A stretch of DNA of 15,514 bases from Verrucomicrobiales bacterium (GTDB taxonomy: Bacteria > Verrucomicrobiota > Verrucomicrobiia > Verrucomicrobiales > DEV007). The stretch lies in NCBI GenBank assembly GCA_013911195.1, contig JACETS010000045.1:1-15514 (forward strand), in the 5' to 3' direction. Every line of letters begins with the position of its first letter. The first letter of the stretch is position 1. The translations under genes were made by a program, and so were the position numbers. Below are positions 6,189 through 13,587 of this stretch, one piece after another. The notes beneath the pieces were generated by a model that was given only the letters and a program-made list of their open reading frames with translations, was not told the origin of the DNA and searched no databases.

Positions 6189-7730
6189 CTATTCGCTATT
6201 TCTGAAAGCCCACAATTTTTTCTGCCCTCTAAAATAGATAGTGTTGGAGTCTATTGCTGGAGTGACGAATACGGATTCGCCAATTTCGTAACTATGAATT
6301 TGTTCAAATTTTCTACCTGGTTTTATTGTCGACACTTGCCCTCTATTAGAGACTAGAAAGATGTGACCATTGGCTGAAATTGGTGAGGCGCTGTATTGAC
6401 CTGATCCACTAACTCTTTCGCGATAAAGCTGTTCTCCAGTCTCAGAATCAATTGCTGCTAATATGCCACCGTTCCTTACTAGATAAACAATGTCCCTGTA
6501 AAATAGAGGGGATGGAATTTCAGGAATACTTTTATTTAACTCCCAGCTTACATGGGTTTTTTCTATATTTCCTTCCCCCCCAGGTTTAATGGCCAAGAGA
6601 ATAGGTCTTCCACGACGAAAAGACATATGATTAATAAATTCTTCTTTAGTCCATGCCTTATCCCCATTTTTATCGACCCACCTTAAAATTCCGTTAATTC
6701 TTTCCTCTTTCCTTTGTGGATTATTTGGCATTGGAATACCAAAACCAGGATGACCGAGCGGTAATTCGGGGCGCAATGGGTAGGTGAAATTATCAGTCAT
6801 CTCATCTCTACTTATTTTACCATCATTGTTTTTATCAAATTTAATTAAGGCTTTCCAAAATGGAGCTGGGTCAATTTGCTTGTCAGGAACGCCACCTAAT
6901 TGTGCTGAGGATACGAAAACGTGATTGTTGCCTACAACAGGAACAGCGATAGTTTCTCTAGAGAATCCTCCTGCATACCAATTTTCAGAACCGGTTTCAG
7001 GATTATAGCTTCGAACTTTCTCATTTCCTAATACTATGAGCTCTGAACCCTTATCATGCTTCCATATAATTGGGCTAGACCATCCACTTCGATGATGCGG
7101 CCTTTCTGCCGACCAAACGATTTCACCATTAAACTTATTGAGTGCGATAATTTTTGATTGGCTTAAACGACTTTTTTCAATATTGGCATCATTGTCGACT
7201 ACTAGAATGACGTTGTTTCTGTACACCAAAGGAGAAGTAGACATCCCATACAAGCTTTTCGGGGTTGAAATGGATTTAGACCATTTTTCTATTCCATCAT
7301 GATTATAACAAATGAGACCATATGAGCCAAAATATACGTATACGTGATCTTTATCTACATACGGAGTCGATGAGGCTGGGCTGCTTGTTTTATGTACTTT
7401 TTCGATCTCGCATTTAGGGGCAGCTGTTTTCCATTCTAAATTGCCATTTGTGGAATTAATACAAATTGTTACTAATCTATCTTTTTCAATTGCAGTTAAA
7501 AAAATTTTATTGCTATAGATAACAGGGGACGACAAACCCTCTGGTATATTTGATGACCAAGCGATATGTTTTTTGGAAATATTGATTGGAGGTATGAATT
7601 TTTCGTTGGCGTTACCTGAGCCATTAGGTCCCCTAAATTGATTCCAATTATCACTGGCCTTTAATGTGATTTGTAAAAAACCACACAAAATTATGTAATT
7701 TAAAAAAATTGTCACTAGATGAACATTCAT
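6189..7730 (-). CDS. Exported PQQ-type beta-propeller protein with inserted EF-hand pair
   Basis: A hydrophobic N-terminus (about residues 1-24) indicates export. The mature protein opens with NWNQFRGPNGSGN, the usual start of PVC-group PQQ-like propeller proteins (BamB/quinoprotein dehydrogenase fold). Propeller blades are seen as repeated units such as TNGNLEWKT, DGIEKWSKS, FNGEIVWSAE, ETGSENWYA and ETGEQLYRE. Between blades lies an EF-hand region: a canonical 12-residue Ca2+ loop at D299-K-N-N-D-G-K-I-S-R-D-E310 and a second at D353-K-N-G-D-K-A-W-T-K-E-E364, where the usual Gly6 is Lys. No catalytic residues of PQQ alcohol dehydrogenases are evident, so a binding or scaffolding role is likelier. 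It lies 54 bp downstream of the GH13 gene on the same strand, suggesting co-expression, though a TATAAT box precedes it. Its length, 513 residues, is normal for this class. Confidence 0.88.
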   Translation of the reverse strand: MNVHLVTIFLNYIILCGFLQITLKASDNWNQFRGPNGSGNANEKFIPPINISKKHIAWSSNIPEGLSSPVIYSNKIFLTAIEKDRLVTICINSTNGNLEWKTAAPKCEIEKVHKTSSPASSTPYVDKDHVYVYFGSYGLICYNHDGIEKWSKSISTPKSLYGMSTSPLVYRNNVILVVDNDANIEKSRLSQSKIIALNKFNGEIVWSAERPHHRSGWSSPIIWKHDKGSELIVLGNEKVRSYNPETGSENWYAGGFSRETIAVPVVGNNHVFVSSAQLGGVPDKQIDPAPFWKALIKFDKNNDGKISRDEMTDNFTYPLRPELPLGHPGFGIPMPNNPQRKEERINGILRWVDKNGDKAWTKEEFINHMSFRRGRPILLAIKPGGEGNIEKTHVSWELNKSIPEIPSPLFYRDIVYLVRNGGILAAIDSETGEQLYRERVSGSGQYSASPISANGHIFLVSNRGQVSTIKPGRKFEQIHSYEIGESVFVTPAIDSNTIYFRGQKKLWAFRNSE

Positions 7731-7738
7731 TGGGTCTA

Positions 7739-7744
7739 ATTATA
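7739..7744 (-). promoter_or_regulatory. TATAAT box directly before the propeller gene
   Basis: A perfect -10 hexamer ends 8 nt before the ATG at 7730. The 17-bp-spaced -35 position (7767-7762) reads TAGAAT, only 3 of 6. If active, it would give a leaderless transcript internal to the GH13-propeller pair. Confidence 0.3.
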
Positions 7745-7750
7745 GGGTTA

Positions 7751-7768
7751 TTAGAATACGCATTCTAA
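7751..7768. promoter_or_regulatory. Inverted repeat between the GH13 and propeller genes
   Basis: TTAGAAT (7751-7757) and ATTCTAA (7762-7768) are perfect reverse complements around ACGC. The repeat covers the expected -35 region of the propeller gene promoter. No U-tract follows on the minus strand, so an operator or mRNA-processing hairpin fits better than a terminator. Confidence 0.4.
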
Positions 7769-7784
7769 AACTATTTTTTGAATT

Positions 7785-9581
7785 TTATTTTATGAAAAGT
7801 GCAAATCCATCGGCTTTTATTATTTCTTTTGTAGTTCCTAATGACCCAATTTTTAAGCGCATATCAGAAGGAATAGTTGGCATCTTTTGAGATTTAGGTG
7901 AGGAATTAAAAACGGCTAAACATTCGTTCTCTTCGTATTTTCTGGTGAATGCAAATATTTGGTTGTCGTTGTCAGCTACCAGTATTTCGAAATTACCTCT
8001 TCTGAGTGAAGGGTTGTTTTTTCTAATCAAACATAATTTTTTTATAAAATTAAAACGTTTCTTATCCTGAGAAACTTTGAACCCTTTATGTCTTTTTGGG
8101 CCAAAAGGCAGTGCATATTCAGAATCGTAAATAATGTCATCCCAAATCATTGGCTTTCTACAATCCGGATCATCCGCTCCCCACATACCTACTTCATCAC
8201 CATAATAAACGTATGGAGCACCCGGAGATAAGAATTGAAAAGCTAATATTTGTTCTAATTGTGAATATTTTTCTCTCGCCAAAGGAGCAACGGAATAATT
8301 TTTATTCGATTTTAAATTTGCTCCGTGGTCGAGTCGATGGCGAGGATTTTGAACCATTGAGGCTAACCTTTGAGTGTCATGACTATTTAGCAAATTTTGT
8401 AAACTAAGTGAAATATCATATCCATAATCATTATGAATTGTTCTAATTTCTTTTGAGAACTCCGATGCGTTTAATGGATTTATTGGTTGAATGAAATATT
8501 GATAACAACTGTCGGAGAATCTGTAATTCATGACACTGTCGAACACATCGCCACCCGTTATCCATTTTGCGGCATTTTTAAGCTTATTATTTTTATAATC
8601 TTCCCACCAAATTTCTCCTGTTATGAATGCTTCCGGATTTATTCTTTTGACCCATTCTCTAAATTCTTTCCAAAATTCAATTGGAACTTCTGCGGCAACG
8701 TCTAACCTCCATCCGTCAATTCCATCTTCTGGATTCCCATCATTATTAGGATCCATCCAGCGTTGAACTACGGCATGAAAATAAGATTTTAAATCTTTTG
8801 GGTAATCATTATTAGTCTTTTTAAACTCTGGTAGTCCCATAAAACCTGACCAACCTTCGCACTCAAACTCATTTTCTTTAGTGGATGGGTCGTCCCACTT
8901 TTTTACTGTAAACCAATCTGCATAGGCACTGGATTTTCCATTTTTACGGACATCTTTTAATGCCCAAAAATTAAGTCCAACATGATTAAAAACCCCATCA
9001 ATGATTATTTTCATGTTCCTTGAATGACATTCTTTAATTAACTTTAAAAATAACTTATCTGATAATGTCCATTTCCATTCTTTAGGAGAATCAGGATTTT
9101 CATGTTTCAATATTGATAAATCCTGTTCAGGATTTGGACCGAAATTATTGTCAATGTGATGTAGTAGTGTGGCTCCGTATTTGTGAAGAGAAGGAGACTC
9201 AAAAACAGGATTAAGATATAATGCATTTACCCCTAACTCTTCTAAATAATCTAGCTTATCTATGATTCCTTGGATATCTCCTCCATATCTTCTCCTTTGA
9301 GCGATATAATAAAAATCCTTACCAGTTTTTAGTTCCCACTTTTGTAACTTGTACCAGTCGGAGCCCCAAGGACTTATTTGCCATTCTTGTACTGGTTCAA
9401 AAGGCCAGGTTCCGTCCAGTGTCTCAATTGTAGGGTCATTCGATTTATCACCATTTCTAAAGCGTTCTGGAAAAATTTGATACCATATTGCATCTTTTGC
9501 CCACTCAGGTGATCCATTGGATGTGTTTGCATTAATTAAAAGGAAAAGGATAAAACCTAGGTTTTTTATTTTAACCATCAT
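7785..9581 (-). CDS. Secreted GH13 alpha-glucan hydrolase (alpha-amylase / neopullulanase-like)
   Basis: Hydrolyses alpha-glucosidic bonds in starch-, glycogen- or pullulan-like glucans. The signal peptide is about residues 1-23; the protein then begins EWAKDAIWYQIFPERFRNGDKSNDP, written here in family terms as the cyclomaltodextrinase/neopullulanase-type entry with its calcium-site-like NGDKSNDP. The four GH13 regions are intact: D195-G-V-F-N-H200 (I), G290-W-R-L-D294 (II, nucleophile), G322-E323-I-W-W (III, acid/base) and L-N-S-H401-D402 (IV). A short beta-sandwich domain C ends the 598-residue protein. No separate starch-binding module is evident. The start is ATG 9581, with a second ATG one codon on; there is no Shine-Dalgarno. 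The propeller gene follows after 54 bp and the cvfB-like gene is divergent. Exact specificity (amylase, neopullulanase or cyclodextrinase) is not decided. Confidence 0.93.
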   Translation of the reverse strand: MMVKIKNLGFILFLLINANTSNGSPEWAKDAIWYQIFPERFRNGDKSNDPTIETLDGTWPFEPVQEWQISPWGSDWYKLQKWELKTGKDFYYIAQRRRYGGDIQGIIDKLDYLEELGVNALYLNPVFESPSLHKYGATLLHHIDNNFGPNPEQDLSILKHENPDSPKEWKWTLSDKLFLKLIKECHSRNMKIIIDGVFNHVGLNFWALKDVRKNGKSSAYADWFTVKKWDDPSTKENEFECEGWSGFMGLPEFKKTNNDYPKDLKSYFHAVVQRWMDPNNDGNPEDGIDGWRLDVAAEVPIEFWKEFREWVKRINPEAFITGEIWWEDYKNNKLKNAAKWITGGDVFDSVMNYRFSDSCYQYFIQPINPLNASEFSKEIRTIHNDYGYDISLSLQNLLNSHDTQRLASMVQNPRHRLDHGANLKSNKNYSVAPLAREKYSQLEQILAFQFLSPGAPYVYYGDEVGMWGADDPDCRKPMIWDDIIYDSEYALPFGPKRHKGFKVSQDKKRFNFIKKLCLIRKNNPSLRRGNFEILVADNDNQIFAFTRKYEENECLAVFNSSPKSQKMPTIPSDMRLKIGSLGTTKEIIKADGFALFIK

Positions 9582-9637
9582 TAAAAATAATTGTTGTTTA
9601 TCATGAATCTAGCGGATTGTTTCAATTTAGTTAGCAA

Positions 9638-9658
9638 TATGACACGATTGTGGTCATA
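9638..9658 (+). promoter_or_regulatory. Hairpin just upstream of the cvfB-like start
   Basis: TATGACAC (9638-9645) pairs with GTG (9650-9652) and, after one bulged G (9653), TCATA (9654-9658), enclosing the loop GATT. This gives an 8-bp stem ending 14 nt before the ATG at 9673, in place of a Shine-Dalgarno. It may be an operator in the divergent region or a translational control hairpin. Confidence 0.35.
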
Positions 9659-9672
9659 AGTTCTATGATTGT

Positions 9673-10518
9673 ATGTTTACTCCGCAAATAGGCCATTTTA
9701 ATGACTTGCTAATCTTAAGAGATAGTGAGGTTGGCTTAATTCTGGATGGAGGAGAGGATTTAGGAAATATTCTTCTTCCAAAAAGATATATTCCAGAAAC
9801 TTATGAAATTGGTGAAAGGATCAAAATTTTTCTATATTTAGATTCAGATGATAGGCCTATAGCTACAACCGAGTCACCTAAAGCCATTGCGGGTGAATTT
9901 GCCTATTTGAAAGTCATCGATTCAACCAGAGCTGGTTCATTTCTTGACTGGGGATTACCAAAGGATTTGATGTTACCTTTTGGTGAACAGCCAAAAAGAT
10001 CAAGAGTCGGAGATTATGTCGTTGTTTATATATATTTAGATGAAATCAGCAACCGGCTAGTAGCATCGGCGAAATTGAAGAAATTTATATCTGAAAAAGC
10101 ACCGTCAAATTATAAAGCAGGAATGGAAGTTGATATTATGGCTGTTGAGAAAACGGATATTGGTATTAGATCCATAGTTAATGATAAATTCTGGGGTTTT
10201 TTAAAAGGAGAAATAATTGAAAAGACTTTTGAATTTGGTAAAAAGACAAAAGGTTATGTTAGTAGAATTACTGAGGAAAATTTTCTTGATTTAAGTTTGC
10301 AGCCCCCAGGTTATAAAAAAGTTTCTGGTGCCGCTGAAAAGCTACTTAATTGTTTGAGTTTATCAGATGGTGGTTTTTTGCCGATTCATGACAAAAGCTC
10401 ACCAGAAGAGGTAAGAAAAATTACAGGAATGAGTAAAAAGGTTTTTAAGCAAGCTGTGGGAAAGTTGTACAAAGAAAAAAAGATCAATATTCAAGACAAA
10501 GGAATATCGCTTCTCTAA
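9673..10518 (+). CDS. cvfB: CvfB/YitL-type S1-domain RNA-binding protein
   Basis: The family (Staphylococcus CvfB, Bacillus YitL) consists of S1-fold RNA-binding domains followed by a winged helix and influences gene expression after transcription. All parts are visible in this 281-residue protein: a first OB/S1 unit (residues about 5-60, VGLILDGG, NILLPKRYIPE), a second (about 65-130, AYLKVIDSTRAGSFLDWGLPKDLMLPF), a third (about 140-210) and a C-terminal winged helix (about 217-281, SPEEVRKITGMSKKVFKQAVGKLYKEKKI split between helix and wing). The length is normal for the family. It acts in the cytoplasm; its RNA targets here are unknown. ATG 9673 is used; no Shine-Dalgarno is present, but a hairpin lies 14 nt upstream. 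It is convergent with acnB and divergent from the GH13 gene, so it probably forms a single-gene transcript. Confidence 0.9.
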   Translation: MFTPQIGHFNDLLILRDSEVGLILDGGEDLGNILLPKRYIPETYEIGERIKIFLYLDSDDRPIATTESPKAIAGEFAYLKVIDSTRAGSFLDWGLPKDLMLPFGEQPKRSRVGDYVVVYIYLDEISNRLVASAKLKKFISEKAPSNYKAGMEVDIMAVEKTDIGIRSIVNDKFWGFLKGEIIEKTFEFGKKTKGYVSRITEENFLDLSLQPPGYKKVSGAAEKLLNCLSLSDGGFLPIHDKSSPEEVRKITGMSKKVFKQAVGKLYKEKKINIQDKGISLL

Positions 10519-10526
10519 ACTATCTG

Positions 10527-10542
10527 AACTTTTCTAAAAGTT
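10527..10542. terminator. Small hairpin between cvfB-like gene and acnB
   Basis: AACTTTT (10527-10533) and AAAAGTT (10536-10542) are perfect reverse complements separated by CT, giving effectively a 6-bp stem with a 4-nt loop. It is low in GC and has no U-tract on either side, so termination is only a guess from its place between convergent genes. Confidence 0.25.
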
Positions 10543-10545
10543 GAT

Positions 10546-10574
10546 CTAAGTCTTGAAAGTTTCGAGAGACTTAG
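10546..10574. terminator. Stem-loop between convergent cvfB-like gene and acnB, overlapping the acnB stop
   Basis: CTAAGTCT (10546-10553) and AGACTTAG (10567-10574) form a perfect 8-bp stem with a 13-nt loop that can itself partly fold (GAA/TTC). The right arm contains the acnB stop codon (10573-10571). There is no U-tract, so efficient intrinsic termination is uncertain; it may act as a bidirectional 3'-end hairpin. Confidence 0.4.
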
Positions 10575-13345
10575 GATGCGATCATTAATTCCCTTTGAGG
10601 AGGGGCAAATTTGGTAAGGTCTACCCCGACCACTGCTACCTGATATTCTTCGAAAGTCGGAATTCTGCCTAGAATAGCTGAGAGAACAACAACTGGTGTG
10701 GAGGATAAAAGAGATTCGCCTTTTTTTCGTTCGGAGTCTTCAACAACTCTTCCCTGGAATAATCGAGTTGAAGTTGCCATTACAGTATCCCCTTTAGCAG
10801 CCTTTTCTTGATTTCCCATGCATAAATTACAGCCAGGTCGTTCAAGATACATCATATTTTCGTATTCGGTGCGAGCAGAACTCTTTGGATTCGTATCATC
10901 AAATTCGAAACCTGAGTATTTTTGTAAAATATCCCAATCACCCTCTTCTTTTAGTTCCTCGATAATGTTATAGGTCGGCGCGGCGACCACAAGAGGTGCA
11001 TTAAATTCAACTTTGCCGTTCTGTGCTTCTAGATTTTTTAGCATTTGAGCGACGATTTTCAAATCGCCCTTATGAACCATGCAGGACCCAACAAAGCCAA
11101 GATCAACTTTTTTTAGCCCTTCATAATATGAAAGCGCTCTGATGGTATCATGTGTATATCTTTTAGAAATGTCATCATTATGGACATCAGGATCAGCAAT
11201 CATGGGTTCGACAATTTGGTCCAGATCAACAACAAATTCGGCAAAGTACTTTGCATCAGAATCTGGCATTAATGCCGGTTTTTCCCCAGACCTTATTTCT
11301 GATATTCTTCGATTTGAACTATCGATTAAACCTTGAAGAACCTTTTCATCGTTATCCATCCCCTTGTCGACCATTATTTGAATTCGACTTTTGGCAATCT
11401 CTAATGATTCAATGAGAGTTTCATCCTGAGAAATACATATTGAAGCTTTGGCCTTCATCTCTGCAGTCCAGTCAGTAAAAGTGAAAGCTTTGTCGGCAGG
11501 TAAAGTTCCAATATGAACTTCAATAATTCTTCCTTGAAACACATTATCACCAAATTCTGTGAGCATTTGATCTTGAGTCGCGTGGACAACGTCACGAAAA
11601 TCCATGTATGGTTTTAGGTTCCCTTTAAATGTCACTTTTACTGATTCAGGGATAGGCATAGACGCTTCTCCAGTAGCGAGAGCAAGAGCCACAGTGCCTG
11701 AATCGGCTCCAAAAGCCACACCTTTGGACATTCTTGTATGCGAATCACCACCAATTATTATAGCCCATTCATCAACAGTAAGATCATTTAAAACTTTATG
11801 TATGACATCAGTCATGGAGTGGTATTCACCTTCAGGATCTCTTGCAGTAATGAGTCCAAATTCATTCATAAACTTCATAAGTTTAGGAATATTTGTTTGG
11901 GCTTTCTTGTCCCAGACCGAGGCAGTATGGCAACCAGATTGGTAGGCAGCATCAACAACTGGAGAAATAGTTGTCGCAGCCATAGACTCCAATTCCTGAG
12001 AAGTCATTAGTCCAGTAGTATCCTGTGATCCAACAATATTTACTTCCACTCTGACATCAGAACCGGCATGAAGAACGATCCCATCTGTTGCTCCAACTGC
12101 GTTTCTGTTGAAGATTTTTTCTACAGCAGTGAGGCCTTGATTGTCATGAGAGATTTCTTTAGATGGGGCAAATACAGGCTTCAATTTTGCGCCTAGGACA
12201 TTAGTTGCAAAATTCTGTAATTTTTTTCCGAAGACAATCGCATAAGAACCTCCCGCCTTGATGAACTCGACTTTTTGAGGGGTCAATGACGATGATATAT
12301 CAACAAGCTCTTTTTCTCCGTTATATAATTTTTTATCTTTTGTATTGATAGTGAGAGTTGTTCCTGTCTCTACGGAGTAGGTTTGTTCAAGAATAGGCTC
12401 ACCATCATCGTCAAGTATGGTATTTCCTTCCTCATCCAGTTTTTTAACCCAGTTTTTTAAATCAATACCAATGCCCCCAGTTACACTCACCGTAGTTAGG
12501 AATATCGGTGATATCCCATTAGTTCCAGCAACGATCGGAAAAATATTTACGAAGGGGACGTAAGGGCTTGCTTGTTTTCCGGTCCATAAGGCAACGTTAT
12601 TTACGCCCGACATTCTTGATGAGCCAACGCCCATTGTGCCTTTCTCGGCAATTAACATTACACTTTTGTCTGGGTGTAATTTTTGGAGTGCCTTAATTTC
12701 ATCCTGAGCATTCTCGGAAATCATACATTTCCCGTGTAGTTCACGGTCAGACCTTGAGTGTGCTTGGTTGCCTGGAGAAAGTAAGTCTGTAGAAATGTCT
12801 CCCTCTCCTGCAACGAAGGTGACGACTTCGATTTTTTCCTCTACTTCTGGAAGTTTTGTAAAAAACTCAGCCTCAGCATAACTTTCTAGAATTTCTTTCG
12901 CGATTTCGTTGTTCTTATCAAAAGCATCCTTTAGTTTTTCCATGTCTGCTTCATATAAGAAAACTTGTGTCTTGAGCACTTCAGCGGCTGCTTTTGCTAC
13001 TGAAACCTCATCACTAAGAGCTAAATTTAGCAGGACCTTAACTGAGGGCCCTCCTTTCATGTGGGATAATAATTCAAATGCAAAGTTTGGTGTAATTTCC
13101 TCAATCGATACCCTCTCAAGTATTATTTCTTCCAAGAAATTAGCTTTCTCATTGGCTGCATCAGTTGTACCTGGTAAGGTATTGTAAATTAAAAAATTAA
13201 GAGATTGTTCCCTGTGTTGATTTTCTGGATCTTTTATTTGGGAAATGATTTCTGCAAGAAGTTCACTGCCATCAATGGGCTTTGGATTTAAACCTTGGGT
13301 CTTTCTTTCCTCAATCTCTTTAATGTATTCTGTATAGTGACTCAT
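10571..13345 (-). CDS. acnB: Aconitate hydratase B (bifunctional 2-methylisocitrate dehydratase)
   Basis: TCA-cycle enzyme that interconverts citrate and isocitrate with a [4Fe-4S] cluster; AcnB can also hydrate 2-methylaconitate. The cluster cysteines are in place: C755 (GFVGSCMVHKGD) and C839-N-L-C842 (ERPGCNLCMGNQEKA). The N-terminal HEAT-like domain (about 1-160), the swivel domain and the catalytic domain with HSRSDRE-type, GGDSHTRMSKG and PTYN motifs follow the AcnB order. At 924 residues it is longer than the roughly 865 of Escherichia coli. Part of the excess is an acidic insertion at about 299-322 (KKLDEEGNTILDDDGEP), which I remember from the long AcnB form of Bacteroidota and relatives. 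The ATG at 13345 has no Shine-Dalgarno; TATTAT lies 6 nt upstream and a large dyad starts 23 nt upstream. It is divergent from the FetAB-like pair. Confidence 0.96.
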   Translation of the reverse strand: MSHYTEYIKEIEERKTQGLNPKPIDGSELLAEIISQIKDPENQHREQSLNFLIYNTLPGTTDAANEKANFLEEIILERVSIEEITPNFAFELLSHMKGGPSVKVLLNLALSDEVSVAKAAAEVLKTQVFLYEADMEKLKDAFDKNNEIAKEILESYAEAEFFTKLPEVEEKIEVVTFVAGEGDISTDLLSPGNQAHSRSDRELHGKCMISENAQDEIKALQKLHPDKSVMLIAEKGTMGVGSSRMSGVNNVALWTGKQASPYVPFVNIFPIVAGTNGISPIFLTTVSVTGGIGIDLKNWVKKLDEEGNTILDDDGEPILEQTYSVETGTTLTINTKDKKLYNGEKELVDISSSLTPQKVEFIKAGGSYAIVFGKKLQNFATNVLGAKLKPVFAPSKEISHDNQGLTAVEKIFNRNAVGATDGIVLHAGSDVRVEVNIVGSQDTTGLMTSQELESMAATTISPVVDAAYQSGCHTASVWDKKAQTNIPKLMKFMNEFGLITARDPEGEYHSMTDVIHKVLNDLTVDEWAIIIGGDSHTRMSKGVAFGADSGTVALALATGEASMPIPESVKVTFKGNLKPYMDFRDVVHATQDQMLTEFGDNVFQGRIIEVHIGTLPADKAFTFTDWTAEMKAKASICISQDETLIESLEIAKSRIQIMVDKGMDNDEKVLQGLIDSSNRRISEIRSGEKPALMPDSDAKYFAEFVVDLDQIVEPMIADPDVHNDDISKRYTHDTIRALSYYEGLKKVDLGFVGSCMVHKGDLKIVAQMLKNLEAQNGKVEFNAPLVVAAPTYNIIEELKEEGDWDILQKYSGFEFDDTNPKSSARTEYENMMYLERPGCNLCMGNQEKAAKGDTVMATSTRLFQGRVVEDSERKKGESLLSSTPVVVLSAILGRIPTFEEYQVAVVGVDLTKFAPPQRELMIAS

Positions 13346-13351
13346 CTTAGA

Positions 13352-13357
13352 ATAATA
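13352..13357 (-). promoter_or_regulatory. TATTAT -10-like box directly before acnB
   Basis: TATTAT (5 of 6 to TATAAT, minus strand 13357-13352) ends 6 nt before the acnB ATG, the geometry of a leaderless transcript. The -35 position has no recognisable hexamer but is covered by the right edge of the dyad at 13368-13403. Confidence 0.3.
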
Positions 13358-13367
13358 GATTAGGGTT

Positions 13368-13403
13368 AAACGATAATTTAGCTGGTACCAATATGTATCG
13401 TTT
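13368..13403. promoter_or_regulatory. Large nested dyad symmetry in the acnB-fetA intergenic region
   Basis: AAACGATA (13368-13375) and TATCGTTT (13396-13403) are perfect 8-bp inverted arms separated by 20 nt. Almost at the centre lies a second perfect palindrome, TGGTACCA (13383-13390). The site begins 23 nt upstream of the acnB start and overlaps its expected -35 region, the usual place for a repressor or iron/redox regulator. It does not look like a canonical Fur box. The remaining 242-bp gap holds only short palindromes (CAAGCTTG 13490-13497, AATAATTATT 13527-13536, TGTTATAACA 13561-13570). Confidence 0.45.
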
Positions 13404-13587
13404 CGAGATGGCTATGTTGTGAATTGTCAATTTGTAGCGAATTATAGTATTTGGAGACAGCTATATATTAGTTATTAATGAGAGATCAGCAAGCTTGATA
13501 AAAGTGATTTTGTTGTAATCTCGTAGAATAATTATTAATCTGAGCGAGTTTTCTTGTGGTTGTTATAACAGCATTCTATTTTTTTTC

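Noticed and set aside
6173..6195. TAGTCGACCTA near-palindrome between convergent genes
   Set aside because: Mostly the 6-bp GTCGAC palindrome; too short and imperfect to support a terminator or operator.
8150..8407. 85-codon open frame on + inside the GH13 gene
   Set aside because: Antisense to the GH13 domain downstream of region IV; composition typical of shadow frames.
11604..11945. 113-codon open frame on + inside acnB
   Set aside because: It lies antisense within the strongly conserved acnB catalytic region and encodes no recognisable motif; it is a mirror of the real frame.
12909..13187. 92-codon open frame on + at the acnB 5' end
   Set aside because: Antisense shadow of the AcnB N-terminal domain; Ser/Phe-rich with no coding signs of its own.
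13404..13587. Fur box or riboswitch upstream of the fetA-like gene
   Set aside because: Short palindromes are present but none resembles the Fur consensus, and no conserved riboswitch core is visible.
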